DNA of 64,000 nt from Neurospora crassa OR74A (Eukaryota > Ascomycota > Sordariomycetes > Sordariales > Sordariaceae): the NCBI RefSeq assembly GCF_000182925.2, contig NC_026501.1:2046001-2110000 (forward strand). Reading direction: 5' to 3'. The stretch's first letter is position 1. Each line of letters starts with the position of its first letter. A model generated the notes under the pieces. It ran no database searches. It was not told the DNA's origin and saw nothing but the letters and a program-made list of their open reading frames with translations. A program made the position numbers and the translations under genes. Shown in pieces: positions 22,017 to 33,911 of the stretch.

Positions 22017-24019
22017 GTGAGAGGTGAGGCCGACGACCTGGCGCCTGAAGGTGGTGATGACAAAGTGACTTCTTGGTCAGTACAAAGTCAGCAAAGCTCT
22101 CCAAGCTATGGATGAGCACAAACAGCGGTGGAATCCGAGTAAGAGATCGCTGTGAGACGACAACGCAGGACGTGTCACTGTCACTATCCCCTTACTTCTC
22201 GATGTTCAGACTATCACCAGTCTTTCCATTCACGTCTTCTCCCGCAATTACTTTTTCGGACGTTGTTCCCCCCGGCACGCGGTTCCCACTCTCGATCCGT
22301 TCCTGGTCAACGGCAACAGCAACCGAGGAGCTTAGGCCTGGAGATGATGATTTCGGTGGAGCTGTACTCGCGCGGGGAATAGCTTTGTCTTAGATGGCCA
22401 ATTCGAGCTTTGAATTTGTGCTAAGTCTTTGGTGAAAGAATAAGACGGACCGTCTTGATTGTCGGTTGATCTGGTGTCAATGCTGTTGCTGAGCTCCGAC
22501 TCATACCTCTATGGTGTGGTTGTATGTTGGCCTAGAGAGAGTTTCCGATACAAGCGACCCGGCTCAGGTTCGCTGTGATGTCGAAGCAATAGACCTTTGG
22601 AATCCGTCAAGGCCCTCGTTTTTGAAGTTGAGCTTGTTTTGCCGAGATGTGTCTTTGGTAGGCACCAGCAAAGTGAGAGATGGACGTAGAAATAAAAAGA
22701 TGATTGCGCGTCAAGGTCAGGAACTGCTGATGCGGGAAAGGTGAGAGACAACCTTCGAAGCAAACCTGGCGTCGGCCTGAAGATTCCCTTTCTGGAGACG
22801 CTGCTGCAGGTGCTGAAATTGCGGGAGCCGGACACCCTGGTCAAAGTCCACTCCAGCGTCTCTTTCCGGCAGGGGTCCAGGAACCGAAGCACCCAACACG
22901 CCGTGCAGGGCCTGTTAGGGTCGTCGACAGGGGCCTGAAAGATTCTCTGGGCTTGCTGGGCTGAGATGGGCGATCCATCCCTTCGGTCCAGCGATAAGCT
23001 CATGGCGGATGAGACTCCCATGGACTTCCACAGTCACCGTCCACTATGACTTCTTTCCAATGTATTCGAAAAACTCCATGGCCTCGCAACTCTGGTGATA
23101 ATACAAGATCCGCTACAATTTGACGTGGTAAGAATCGGGCGTTCTAAATGAACACTGTAGTCAGTTAGCGAGCTGATGACAGCTTCAAAAGAGGGCAAGC
23201 AAAGCGGGTCATTGGTCATAGCCGAAGTGGGCAGGCCAGTGTGTGACAATCGAAGTGCCCTGCACGAGCTGGAACGCACCGTTGTAGTCAATGGACATTC
23301 TGATAGGAACGTGGTCTAGGGAAGCTGGGGGAACACAACGCTGGGCTGCCATGCTGGGCTACGGAAAATCTGTCAGTCTCGGCCCTACAGATCAACAGTG
23401 TGAAGGAGCAAACGACAGCCAACAATGGCGGGCGGCAAGAGACAGTGCCGCCGCCAAGCAGATCTCTGGAATCTGAAGAATTCGGTTCTGTAGACGATGG
23501 ATGTCATTGTGCAACTGGAATATGGCACGCCATGCTGTTCATCGTTTCCCACCGACGACTTGGAATAACGGAAGGGGAACCGAAGTCGACGGCTGGGGCT
23601 GCTAAAGATCGACCGTGACATCGTGGAATACGAGGCATGCAGTGGCTCACCAAAGCAAAGATTTTCCACTATAATCCTTTGTAATTTGTGACCCTCTTTG
23701 ACATCAATTTCTCAACGGGCCCACAAATGCTTTCTCCCAATACGTTCTCTTTTCACACGCAAACCGTGTTGTGAATAAAGAGCCTCAACATCTCCATGGA
23801 GCTCCACGTTACATATCAAACCGCCTCAATATGATATTACATTGCTGTCAGATGTATAGAACGTCTGCGACCAACATTGCGAGCTCTGTCAGAATTCACA
23901 ACCCAGTAGGCCATGCCCAAAAGAGTTCATTCAATCGGTGAACAGTCCCGGTAATGCTAAAAGCCATATCCAGACTAAATCGAAGCAGAACCACGTGCCG
24001 ACGATGACAAGACGGACGC
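22017..24019. other. Intergenic with unresolved minus-strand coding potential
   Basis: Two kilobases between two minus-strand genes. They should hold the promoter and leader of the Gln-rich gene and the 3' UTR of the next one. Between 22700 and 23021 two minus-strand frames both look partly coding. One starts MSLSLDRRDGSPISAQQAQR; the other contains VDFDQGVRLPQFQHLQQR. I could not join either to a neighbour with confident splice sites. Another small stretch, 23044-23112, reads RILYYHQSCEAMEFFEYIG before a stop after a TTGTAG acceptor, but no matching upstream exon was found. A small multi-exon gene may be present; no function can be given. Confidence 0.35.
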
Positions 24020-27000
24020 CTAGAAAAATACCTTATCGCTAGTTCCCCTCAACTTGCTCTTTCCTTTGCTGAGCAGACCCTTTCCAGCCTTACCAGCTGC
24101 GAAAAGGAGTTCTTTGCCTTTGGTCCCAACCTGCTGGCTTGAATGTGCAAAACCCGAGTGCCCATAGGGCAAGGATGGCGGCATTGGCATATTAGTTCCT
24201 GGACGTCCGCCTTGCTGAGAATAACCGGGACTGAGTGCCACAGCCTCTCCGCTTTGCTGCATATCCATTGACGTAACAGGGATTGCCAATGAGTCTTTGA
24301 AAGAGGACGTAGCGTTCGAGTGTTCGGGGTATTTGGATCTCATAGCCATGAGCCACTCGTCCAATCCTGTATCAATAACGGCAAACTGCAGTCGGGTTTC
24401 GTTATAGTGTTTGAGTCGATCCGATGATGAAGGCATATCCATGATTTGCCGAAATGATAAGATATTGACCGGGCTTTTGGGCTCCAATGAGCCGGAGCGG
24501 CTGGAAGCATTGTCCTCAAAGGCCGAATGGTGCTCTGAAGGTTGAGCAAGAATCTTATCTTGACCCATGGACAAGGCTCGACGGCGGGATTCTAAATCCT
24601 CATCTGAGCCAGCAGACATGGGAGAAGCCAGGTCCACCATTGACCGTGATGGAAGCATATTGACTTCTGTGACGGCATGAGAAATCCCCGGCGTACTTGC
24701 AGTTTCGGTTGAAATAGAAAGGATTTCGTTGGTATTCGACCGCGTGAGTGCCATTGTCTCCCCAATCTTTTCCGCAGCCGGCGTCGTCGGAGTGAAGGAA
24801 ACGCCATCAGGGCCAGAGCTCCGGGATTTTTGCTCTACCTGGTAAGTGGTATCCACTTCAGGAGCGTCTGAGGAATCCTGCTCGGAGGGTCTTTCCCAGG
24901 AAAAACGACGCCGCAACTCAATCGCCCCAACCGATTCCTTAGTTGCATCTTGCCTGAAGACCGAAGCAGCGGCACCAGATCCAGAACTTGTAGAGGTAGC
25001 AACAGAGAGAGGCGCTACATCACCACCCTTTGACGTGCCAGCCGCCAAACGTGTAGGTTTTTCTGTTGCAGACGGTTGCGTGGTAGCCCCCGATTTGGTT
25101 TGACTTTGGTTGTCCTCGCTCGCAGCAAAATAGTCATCGTAGACATCTCCGAAATAGCTGCTCTCTCGGGTAGCATCTGCAACTGGATGGTTTGGTGTTG
25201 TCGATGACCGGCTGATATCCAGAAAGCTGCCAGATATCTCAGGGTCACCTAAAAACTTGGTTATCTCATCCCTGAGCAGATCACTTTCCTTGACTGGGGA
25301 ATCGCCGGGCGTAGTCAAGGTCGAGCCACCACCCATATTTGGCGAAGGTAGCACGTGCAATGGCTCGGCAGAGTTAATCCCTAGCAAACCACGATTAAAG
25401 TTCAACGGTGCAGTCGGAGTGATGTCCCGGTGTTTTGAAGGTTCCATTGTCGGTGCAAGACTTGCGTGGATGTCTTTAACTGAGGTGGGTGTTGTCTGAG
25501 CAGCTTCCCCGTCAGATGTCGAATGAAAGGATTCGATAACTGCTTCACTCGTTCCGCTTGAGTCGTGCTGTTGAGATTGATCGCCAGTTGACGCACGTTC
25601 AGCATCAGCATGGGATCTGGCGACGAGTGACGCACTTGGAGGCTGGGGAAAGTTGCTCGTCATGCTCGAAAAAGTATCGTTACGAGCCGGCGGGGGAGTT
25701 TCGCTCGGCGTGGATAATGTTTCGGTTACCCAGCCACCTGGCAGGCGCGGGCGGACAGGTTGTTTGTCCATATCAGATAGATTATTTTCCTGTGGAATTT
25801 TCGTTGTAGATGGCAGTTGTTGAGGAGCGTTAACAACTGCATGGGATTGATTAGCATTGTCGTGGCTGTACCGCAGCCCAATAGACTCGTTAGGCGGTGA
25901 TCCAGAGCGAATTGCTTTCTGTGCCAACTGCGGTATTGCGTCAGACACCGCGGCACCCCCCATCGAAGGTGATGGCGCTTGTGCGGCAGACATAGGTTCG
26001 GCGACTGGCAGTGAGATAGGCGCCACACTGGGATTTGCTAGTGTAACGACACCGTTTTCTGAGTTACCACCCTTGTCGGTACGTTCATCTCCGGAGATCC
26101 CATCTGGTTCAAGAGTCTTTGCTGGACTGGAAGGGTTCGATATGTCTGAGATGGAAGCCAGTTGAGGCGCCAAAACTGAAAACCGAGCAGAAAACAGATC
26201 TTCTCCGAACCCTGACAAGCGCGTAAGATTTGGCAGTGTGGGACTTGTTGAGAACCGCCGTAGTTTGTCCTCCTCTTCCCCAAAAGCAGCAGGTTTGACA
26301 ACAAAGTCACTCGACGCAGGTCCGGTGAGCGGTCCTTCGGCCCCGTACTCGCTATTTTGCTCCATCACTGGAGCTAGACTCGGCCTCCGACCCCACGAAT
26401 TATCACCACCTTCATTCCCCGCTGCACTACCTCGACGCTCCTGACGACTGAGTCCCGGGTTTACGCCCGCAGTGGGAGCCACGTTATCCGGCTCTCCCTG
26501 TTTTCCTCGTCTCGAAGATTGCAGCTCCGCGCTATTGTCGTCTCCCATCCGTCGATATACATCAGTAGGTCGGGGGAGGGGCAGCGGCTTGTTGGACGAT
26601 ACCGGAGAGCTGAAGTTGGGGGAAGCTGATCGAGCGTCTGACCACGGTCTTTGCGTTGGGACGGCCCAAGTGGTAGACCTGGGTTGGCGGGTCGGGTCAG
26701 TCATGTTTGGGATGTCGCGAGGACCCATACTGCTCTTGCGAGGGGGGAATTGCGTAGAGGCCGGCGGGCCAACATTCTGGGGCATCGTAGCTACGCGCAT
26801 CATAGACGGAAGAACCTGTTTACCTCCAACAACGGGTGAACTAGTCCGTGGCGCATCGGGTTGAGGCTGTCCAAAGGTGCCTGTTCGTTCCAGGGCATTC
26901 GGTGTCGTCGGCGTGGAAGAGGCCGCTACCATCTGAGCGATACGGCCCGAGGGAGCAGCTGGCGTTTGCTGAGTTTGTAGATGCAATGCTGGTGTATATG

Positions 27001-27326
27001 GCTGGTACTGCTTGGCGGGCTGCGGAGGGGCTGGTGGACGTTCCGAGTCAACATCGTCATATTCCTCGCTTCCCCAATCATCGCCGTCGTAGTTCTGTGG
27101 CTTGAAGTTGGCCCATTTTCGCGTCTTTGAGCGGTTGACGTTGATTTGGTATTTGTTGTTCGAATCCGGAGCGCGGGGGTTTCTGTGTGTGGTGTCGGAC
27201 GGCCTTTAGCGACTGCGGGCTGAGAAGCGACCTGCTCGGGCATTACGGAAAGGGGGAGGCTAGAAGCAGGGCAACTGACAGTGGGTTGTTGTTTGTCGGG
27301 TAGATATTCCCGTATGTCCCGTCCAT
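24020..27326 (-). CDS. Large fungal-conserved disordered protein with YDGDDWG motif
   Basis: A predicted 1069-residue protein. Exon 1 is only 47 nt (27280-27326, MDGTYGNIYPTNNNP); a 97-nt intron (27183-27279, donor GTCAGT, acceptor CACACAG) joins it to a 3163-nt exon. Without this exon the large frame has no ATG at its start, so an upstream exon is required; this one keeps frame. The N-terminal block (residues about 26-53) NRSKTRKWANFKPQNYDGDD followed by WG resembles a motif I recall from uncharacterised fungal proteins. A second conserved-looking block (24345-24425) reads SDRLKHYNETRLQFAVIDTG then LDEWL. The C-terminus is a basic amphipathic stretch (GKELLFAAGKAGKGLLSKGK) ending SDKVFF, which could bind a membrane. 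The rest is Ser/Pro/Thr-rich disorder with many S/T-P sites. The donor is not the commonest type, so exon 1 is less certain than the rest. Confidence 0.82.
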
Positions 27327-29649
27327 TGCATTGACCGTTAGTGTTTATGGCGATGAGCGTCGTTGTGGCATGCGCCGATATGTACAAGCAGGCGACAGAG
27401 TAGCGCTGTCGAGTCGAATGAAGGAAATAGAACCGAAATCGGATGTCAGACAATTCTCAAGTAAGGGTAGCCTTCTGCAGCCTGGAGTATCCCGTAATGT
27501 ATTGCGGGCCAGATTCTGAGTATCCGATAAGCAATTCCGAAGATGTGTATCCGTGGCGTCGAAGGTGTCTACGGCCTGTCCGATGTGAAAGTATGACTGA
27601 AGGAACGCGGAGAAAAAGGCAAGGCAAATGGCGAAGATTAGGTTGGTGGTAGTGAATGTCTGGTCGGTTGGCGGGCCGATTAATTAGTTGAAAGTAGCGC
27701 AATATACTGGTAACCAGAAGGGAAAATGGATGCGTAAATGTGTGACGGAAGAGTCGCCAAAGAAAGTTCGAGGGCGGGAAACGGTTGGATACGAGGATGG
27801 AGGAAGGATTAGAAGGGAGACTGAAATCGCGAAGACGGACATTGGGACGTGAAACTGAAATGTTGGACTTGCGCTGGCAGTTGACCAGATGACACTGCAT
27901 CCATTCATGCTCCCTGCTCTTTCCTCTCGTTGTTGAAGATTATGGTCCGGGACCGCGGCAGGGATCAGCAGCCCAGGGCAGCATTGGAACGTCAGGCGGA
28001 CGTGGGGCGAGCTTTAATGAGACAGGCTATTAGACTCTCCACTCTGTAAGGCACTAACTGAATGCCACCGCACTCGGCCGCGGATGCAGTTAGAGAAACC
28101 TGTGGCTCTACATTTTCGGAATATGTAAGGTATTCGTAGACCTCTTGGGTAGAGGTAGGTGAGGTGAAGCCGAAGGGAAGCTTCTTTTAGGTTTACGAAC
28201 TCACTACACAAGGGGAAAGTACTGATAATTTGCATTCAATTCTTTAGTCAAGTATAGGTATCTGGAGAGAGAGGCCTTCACGGCGACGCTTCTACGGGGC
28301 ATTCAGGCCTCAGCAAACCACATAACTCGCCAGGAAAGGGGGGAAAATCCCATTTGAATGAGAATTAGAAGTGCTGCAAGTTGTTTGGTTTTGTGAAGCC
28401 CTAGTTCAAAGGCAGTCACAATGGCTCTAGAAATGATACCCCGGATTTCATCCGTTTTTAGAGTATCTACTTAGAGGTAATTCTTAGCTACCTACTTTGG
28501 TTGCGCCTCGATCGATGCTAATGGCGTTCCACCCTTGCTGGCGCTGCAGTGACAGGCCTTGAGTTTCTGGTACCGCTCAGCTCCAAGCGCCCGGCCTGAC
28601 GTTCATTCATGTACTAGAGGTAGTACCCCAAATCCATGGGCCGCAGTGGGTCAGAAACGCAGTAACCCAGAGGCCAGGGGCATTCAACGAAGCGTCTTCC
28701 CATTCTGACAGACGTGACCCCATCATGTAAAAATGACATACCTCTAGTCACATCTCACACCTTTGGCTCGGATAACCAGAAATTCATCTCCCATTCTTGG
28801 GCTTTTGGGTCTGAGTGTGGGGGCAACCATACTATTCCAAAGAGTGGCAAAAAAATACAATGTGAAAGAACATTGAGTTGCAGTGCCGAGGTGTTATCGA
28901 CTTCAAGGTTGATCGGGAAGTTGATTCTTTAAAAAGACTGGGCTGATGTCCAATCAAATGTACTACTAGCGAGTCTAGCTTAACTGAATGCTTAACAACA
29001 GTGTCTTGGTCAGTCAGCTTTGGATTTTTGCACTGTGAGCTTTTCTTACTCAACTGCAGGGGCCGAGCCACACACTGCAGCGTCACGGGCCCTCCTGAAA
29101 CTATGTAAGTAAAGTAACCACGTTTTCCCTTTATCGAACTCCCGTCGCTGATGACAACAACGGAGGAGCTTGTTCAACCTCGACGACCACGACACCAACC
29201 ATTTGACTCGACGACGGCGACGACCACGACCACGACGACGAACTTATAACACCGCCACTCATTCATACGTCATCGCGAGTCCATCGTGTAGCGCCTTTCA
29301 TAAATACGACCTTCAATCAACACACCCACGACCAGCCGCCGACCTCCTCGCCAGTCGCGAATTAGCCTCGCTCCCGCCGCATCCCCCGGATCCGCCCATT
29401 TCCACTTTGCCAATCCATAATCTCCTCCGCAAACTCGCAGCCTACGAGTCGCATTCGCCCCCGGTCACGATTGACAAAGTTGACGACGTCTCGATTCCTG
29501 ACTTACGAACTCCGACGTGTTATTGATTACGACTTAACCGCGTGCCGGTTGCTCAGGGGTACACGCGCCCCTCTACGACCCATTCCCCGCGATTAGCTGT
29601 TGGAAACGGACGGACTACCGCCTCAGCATATACCGATACACCTCTAATT
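27327..29649. other. Divergent intergenic region upstream of sed5
   Basis: These 2.3 kb hold the promoter of the minus-strand gene to the left and of sed5 to the right. From 29183 to 29240 there is a CGA/ACC-rich simple stretch, probably in the sed5 leader. No conserved protein or RNA gene could be recognised. Confidence 0.5.
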
Positions 29650-30796
29650 ATGGCTGTCTTTGCCATCAACGACCGAACGGAAGAGTTCCGACAGATTGTT
29701 GCGGCTGCCCAGCGTAGGCAGGCCACAAAGCCAGGAAAGCAGCGACTTCTGGACACCGCTCAACAACATGCTGCCAGCAGCGATGCCCAGCCCAGAAGGT
29801 CTGAGTTTGCGAGGGGGGCTGCAGAGATTGGAAGGGGTATCTCTGCGACAATGGCCAAGCTGGAAAAGCTAGCACAGCTGGCCAAGAAGAAGACTCTTTT
29901 CGATGACAGGCCGGTCGAAATCAACGAGGTAAGCTGGGTCATGCGCTTGATCTTTGCGCGCCTCGACTCCATAACTGGCTGGCTAACCATTATGTTAGTT
30001 GACCTTTGTCATCAAGCAAGACCTGTCTTCGTTGAACGAGAAGATCAGGAACCTGCAAGATCTCTCTAGACGTCTGCACCCGAAGCCCGACCAAGAAGGG
30101 GAGAACAACAAAAACATTCTCCTGCTCCTACAGGGCAAGCTGGGAGATGTTGGTGCTAATTTCAAGGACGTGCTCGAAATCAGAACCAAGAACATTCAGG
30201 CGTCGCGGTCGAGGACCGAGAACTTTGTCTCGTCAGTAGGTCAGCACGCACATGCTTCCTTGCAACAATCTGCGTCACCTCTGTACGGCACGCCTAGTAG
30301 GGGAACGCCAGCACCAGGGCAGCAAGATCTGATCTCGCTGAACCCGATGGGAGATCAGCAGATGCAGCTCCAGATGTTGGAGGAAGGCCAAAACACCTAC
30401 GTCCAACAACGAGGGCAAGCGATCGAGGCCATCGAGTCGACTATCAATGAGCTGGGTTCCATTTTTGGGCAGCTCGCGGCCATGGTCAGCGAACAATCTG
30501 AGATGATACAAAGAATTGATGCCAACACGTAGGTTTGTCTCGAGACGCTCGACACACCAGCACTGTACTAACACACCATGCAGAGAGGACGTGGTAGAGA
30601 ACGTCGAAGGCGCGCAAAAAGAACTGCTCAAATATTGGAGCCGTGTTTCAAGTAATAGATGGCTCTTAGCCAAGATGTTTGGTGTTTTGGTAAGCCCAGT
30701 ATTCCTGCTCTGTTACCTATGCCCTGCATAAAACTCTAACGCTGTGCGACTTTGTAGATGATTTTCTTCCTTCTCTGGGTATTAATTGCCGGGTAG
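29650..30796 (+). CDS. sed5: Golgi t-SNARE Sed5 (syntaxin-5 family)
   Basis: Sed5 is the Qa-SNARE of the early Golgi; it drives fusion of ER-derived and intra-Golgi vesicles. Exons 29650-29928, 29999-30528, 30584-30689 and 30758-30796 give 317 residues. Introns are 70, 55 and 68 nt with clear branch points (ctaac, tactaac, ctaac). The N-terminus INDRTEEFRQIV is the Sly1-binding type region (usual DRT motif). FDDRPVEINELTFVIKQDL follows, then the SNARE helix around YVQQRGQAIEAIESTI and the zero-layer glutamine in GQLAAMVSEQSEMIQRID. The C-terminal membrane anchor is split over two exons (WLLAKMFGVL plus MIFFLLWVLIAG), with a 39-nt last exon. Length and order match the family. Confidence 0.95.
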
Positions 30797-32116
30797 ACGG
30801 CAGTTGTGGCGGCGTTTCAGTAATATTATACTTCTTCTTTATAATGCATGCAGAGGCGTCTCTTGTAGACTTTATGCATTAATTATACAATTTCTCTTCC
30901 TCATGAAGATGCGGTTCTTTTTTTGCATGCGCTCTTCCATGTCCTTTCACTGTTCCACAACATAACCTCTTGCAAGGCTGATAGAGCTCAGGTATACCTC
31001 TGGATGGTCGGTGGGGGCATTTGATTATTTATACCTACTTGCCGAGGAAGTTGGCTTCAGCATAGGGATCAAGACTCAAAGTTCGCTCTCGGTTCATCTA
31101 AGGTCAACAAATACTTAACCGACGGAATTCGCTTACGCTAAATGCCACCAATAGAGGAACAGGTTTAGACTAAGCACTCCACGCCCCCAGTTCCTGCAAC
31201 TGTAATCATTTCAGTTCCACTCAGCTTCGGTACCTGGAACTAATGCTCTCCGCTCGAGCCCCAGAAAGAAACCCAGAGCAAGCGAACACGACGGATCCAC
31301 TCGGCCACTCACTGTTACCACTATCTATAGTAGAGCGGACCGACACCACAGCAAGGTCTCATTCCGACAGAGGGGCAATCGTTCCGCCGAGGCCCTTGTT
31401 AGATTCAGCCAAGTTTCGCGGGGTAAGGTGAGAGGATGCCATCCGTTCCATTGACCGGATGTTTGTTGCTGGGGCTATCTTTGGCGAGGTTGTCGATATC
31501 CCACCTTCGAAGTACTGTCTGATATCTTAACGAAACGCCGAATGCCATCGAGTACTGACTAAACACGAAAAGACAGAAGCCCCGAGTGCCGTATTTCTGG
31601 ACGCCTCAAACCCAAGTTCACGATGTTCGAGTTACACAATGGCGTGTCGATGTTCCGTTGTTACTTCCATCCACGCTGTCCATGAATAATTACAGTCGGA
31701 ATTTCAGGTCTCATGATTACCTAGTCAGGTACAGACAACATGAAGAAAAAGAATCATTACAAACATGTAGCTTTCTCGGAATCGATAACACCATAACTAT
31801 CCCCCACGCTCTAACGCCGATTGCCATTTAGCCGAATGTCCAGTGTGGCTCAAACCCTGGACAACCTTCTCCTCGAACGTAACTTGATATAACTGGTCAA
31901 TCCTCCTCTGTCTTTCCTTTCCACTCTCAATCTTGATATCATAGCTTCTAGTCGACCCCAAAAGCTGGATTCTCCGTGTAAAATCAGCCGTTTCTTGTCT
32001 TGTTCACTCCCCATACTCCTTCTTTGAAGCTTGCCAACAGCAGCAACATCAGAATCTTTCGTAGTTGGAAACAAAACCAGATACCTCACCACCAGCACCA
32101 CCATCAAAAAACCATC
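30797..32116. other. Intergenic between sed5 and the aldo-keto reductase
   Basis: Holds the sed5 3' UTR and the promoter of the reductase. The reductase leader (about 31980-32116) is C/A-rich and ends in a good start context (ACCATCATGG). I see no other gene. Confidence 0.5.
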
Positions 32117-33673
32117 ATGGCCACCAAAACCTTCAAGCTCAACACCGGAGCTAACATTCCCGCGCTGGGACTTGGTGAGTTTCCCGTTTGTTCTCCATTG
32201 TCACCAGTTCAGGTCCCCTTCCCCTCTTAAACACACAACACCCCCCTTCCACCCCTCGCACGCAGCTAACCCATCCCCTCCCCCTCCTTCAATAGGCACC
32301 TGGCAAGGCGAATCCACCCAGGTAAAAGACGCCGTCGTCGCTGCCCTCAAATCTGGATACCGCCTCATCGACACGGCTTACTGCTACGGCAACGAGGAGC
32401 ATGTCGGTGCCGGCCTGAAAGAGGCGTTTGATCAGGGTATCGTCAAGCGCGAGGATGTGTTTGTCGTAACTAAGCTATGGGCGACGTACACGAGCCGTGC
32501 GGAGGAGGGGCTAGAAAAGAGTTTGAGGAATCTGGGTTTGGAGTATGTTGATTTGTTTTTGGTGGTATGTTGTCTCAGTCTTCAGTTTTTCCTCTCGCTA
32601 TTGTGAGCTGCTTTGCTTGGGGGGGTTAGGGGGTTGTGTCAAAGTGGGGGTGGAATTTAAAGAGAAAGGTGTTGAGGAAGGTGCTAACGAATGGCGACTT
32701 GGGCTATAACAGCATTGGCCGCTTTTGATGAATCCTGAAGGTGAGTTCGTTGAGTGGGCATACGAAAAAAGAAGAAGAGAGAGAACAAAAAGAAAAAAGA
32801 AAGAAAAAAAGACCAAGGTCGCTGCTTAGTGGACTGACGAACCGACTACAACACATAGGCAACGATGACAGATTCCCCAAGCTTCCCAACGGCGAGCGCG
32901 ACATTCTCCGCGACTACAGCCACGTCCAGATCTGGAAGAACATGGAGAAGCTGGTAGGGTCCGGCAGGACCAAGGCTATTGGTGTTTCCAACGTATGCGT
33001 TTCTATTCTCATGACCTTCCTTGCCCAACCCTGCTCAGCCTTTAGCCATCCCGTCCCTTCTTCGTTACCTCTTACTTCGTGATGGCGGCCGTTAACCTAA
33101 GCCCCTTACAATACAAACAGTATAGCAAGCGCTATCTCGAAGAGCTCCTCCCCCACGCCAAGATCGTTCCAGCCGTCAACCAAATCGAGAACCACCCGCA
33201 ACTGCCTCAGCAAGAAATTGTCGACTTTTGCAAAGAGAAGGGCATTCACATCATGGCGTACTCGCCCTTTGGCAGCACCGGTAGCCCCGTGACCAGCGCC
33301 GAGCCGGTAATTAAGATTGCTGAGAAGCATGGGGTCAAGCCTACTACTGTGTTGTTGAGTTATCACCGTAGGTTTATTCCCTGTCATTATCCTGGGTTCC
33401 GAGAGAGTGGCGTTGCTTGGGGAACTACACACAAAGGGAACAGAAGTGCTGACAAGACTTTACTGCAAATCCACAGTTTACCGTGGAAGCACCGTTCTGC
33501 CCAAGTCAACAAACCCGGAGCGTATCGAGGCTAACGCCAAGCTGATCGAGTTGGATGCTGAGGATCAAAAGCTACTGAATGATTATTCGGAGGGGTTGGT
33601 CAAGGAGGGTAAGGTGCAGCGCTACGTGTATCCGCCGTTTGGCGTGGATTTTGGGTTTCCCGATAAGTCGTAG
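32117..33673 (+). CDS. NADP-dependent aldo-keto reductase, glycerol dehydrogenase (Gcy1/Gld) type
   Basis: Reduces aldehydes or ketoses such as glyceraldehyde or dihydroxyacetone with NADPH, or the reverse with polyols; cytosolic. Six exons: 32117-32174, 32296-32564, 32713-32740, 32859-32992, 33121-33367, 33477-33673 (310 residues), all frame-checked. The catalytic tetrad is complete: Asp and Tyr in LIDTAYCYGNEEH, Lys in VVTKLW, His in LVHWPLL. The NADP-site LPKSTNPERIEANAK is present, its Lys and Arg fitting the 2'-phosphate of NADPH. HWPLLMNPEGNDDRFPKL fits glycerol dehydrogenases better than xylose reductases, which usually carry HFP at this place. The third exon is only 28 nt and carries the catalytic His. 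It is convergent with the polyol dehydrogenase 238 bp downstream. Confidence 0.93.
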
Positions 33674-33911
33674 ATTGTTCCAGGTACAGGTTGGTGAGGT
33701 AATATCTTGACTAGAGTGAATAAACCTTTAAGAATAACATGTGATGGACATAAAGAGACATTTCTTATGCTACTGGCCATGTCTACAATGTCTACTAGGT
33801 CAACTACGTCTCTGCGAACCGTAACTTCGACTGATCTCTTTGATAGTATCTTTGTGTATTTCATCCATCCATATCTCTCTTTTTCTACAGCATTTTCACT
33901 GCATCGACATT

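Noticed and set aside
32117-33673. Aldo-keto reductase as D-xylose reductase
   Set aside because: The catalytic His motif is HWP followed by GNDDRFPKLPNGERD, as in glycerol-type reductases; xylose reductases usually carry HFP and a different loop. Activity on xylose is still possible.
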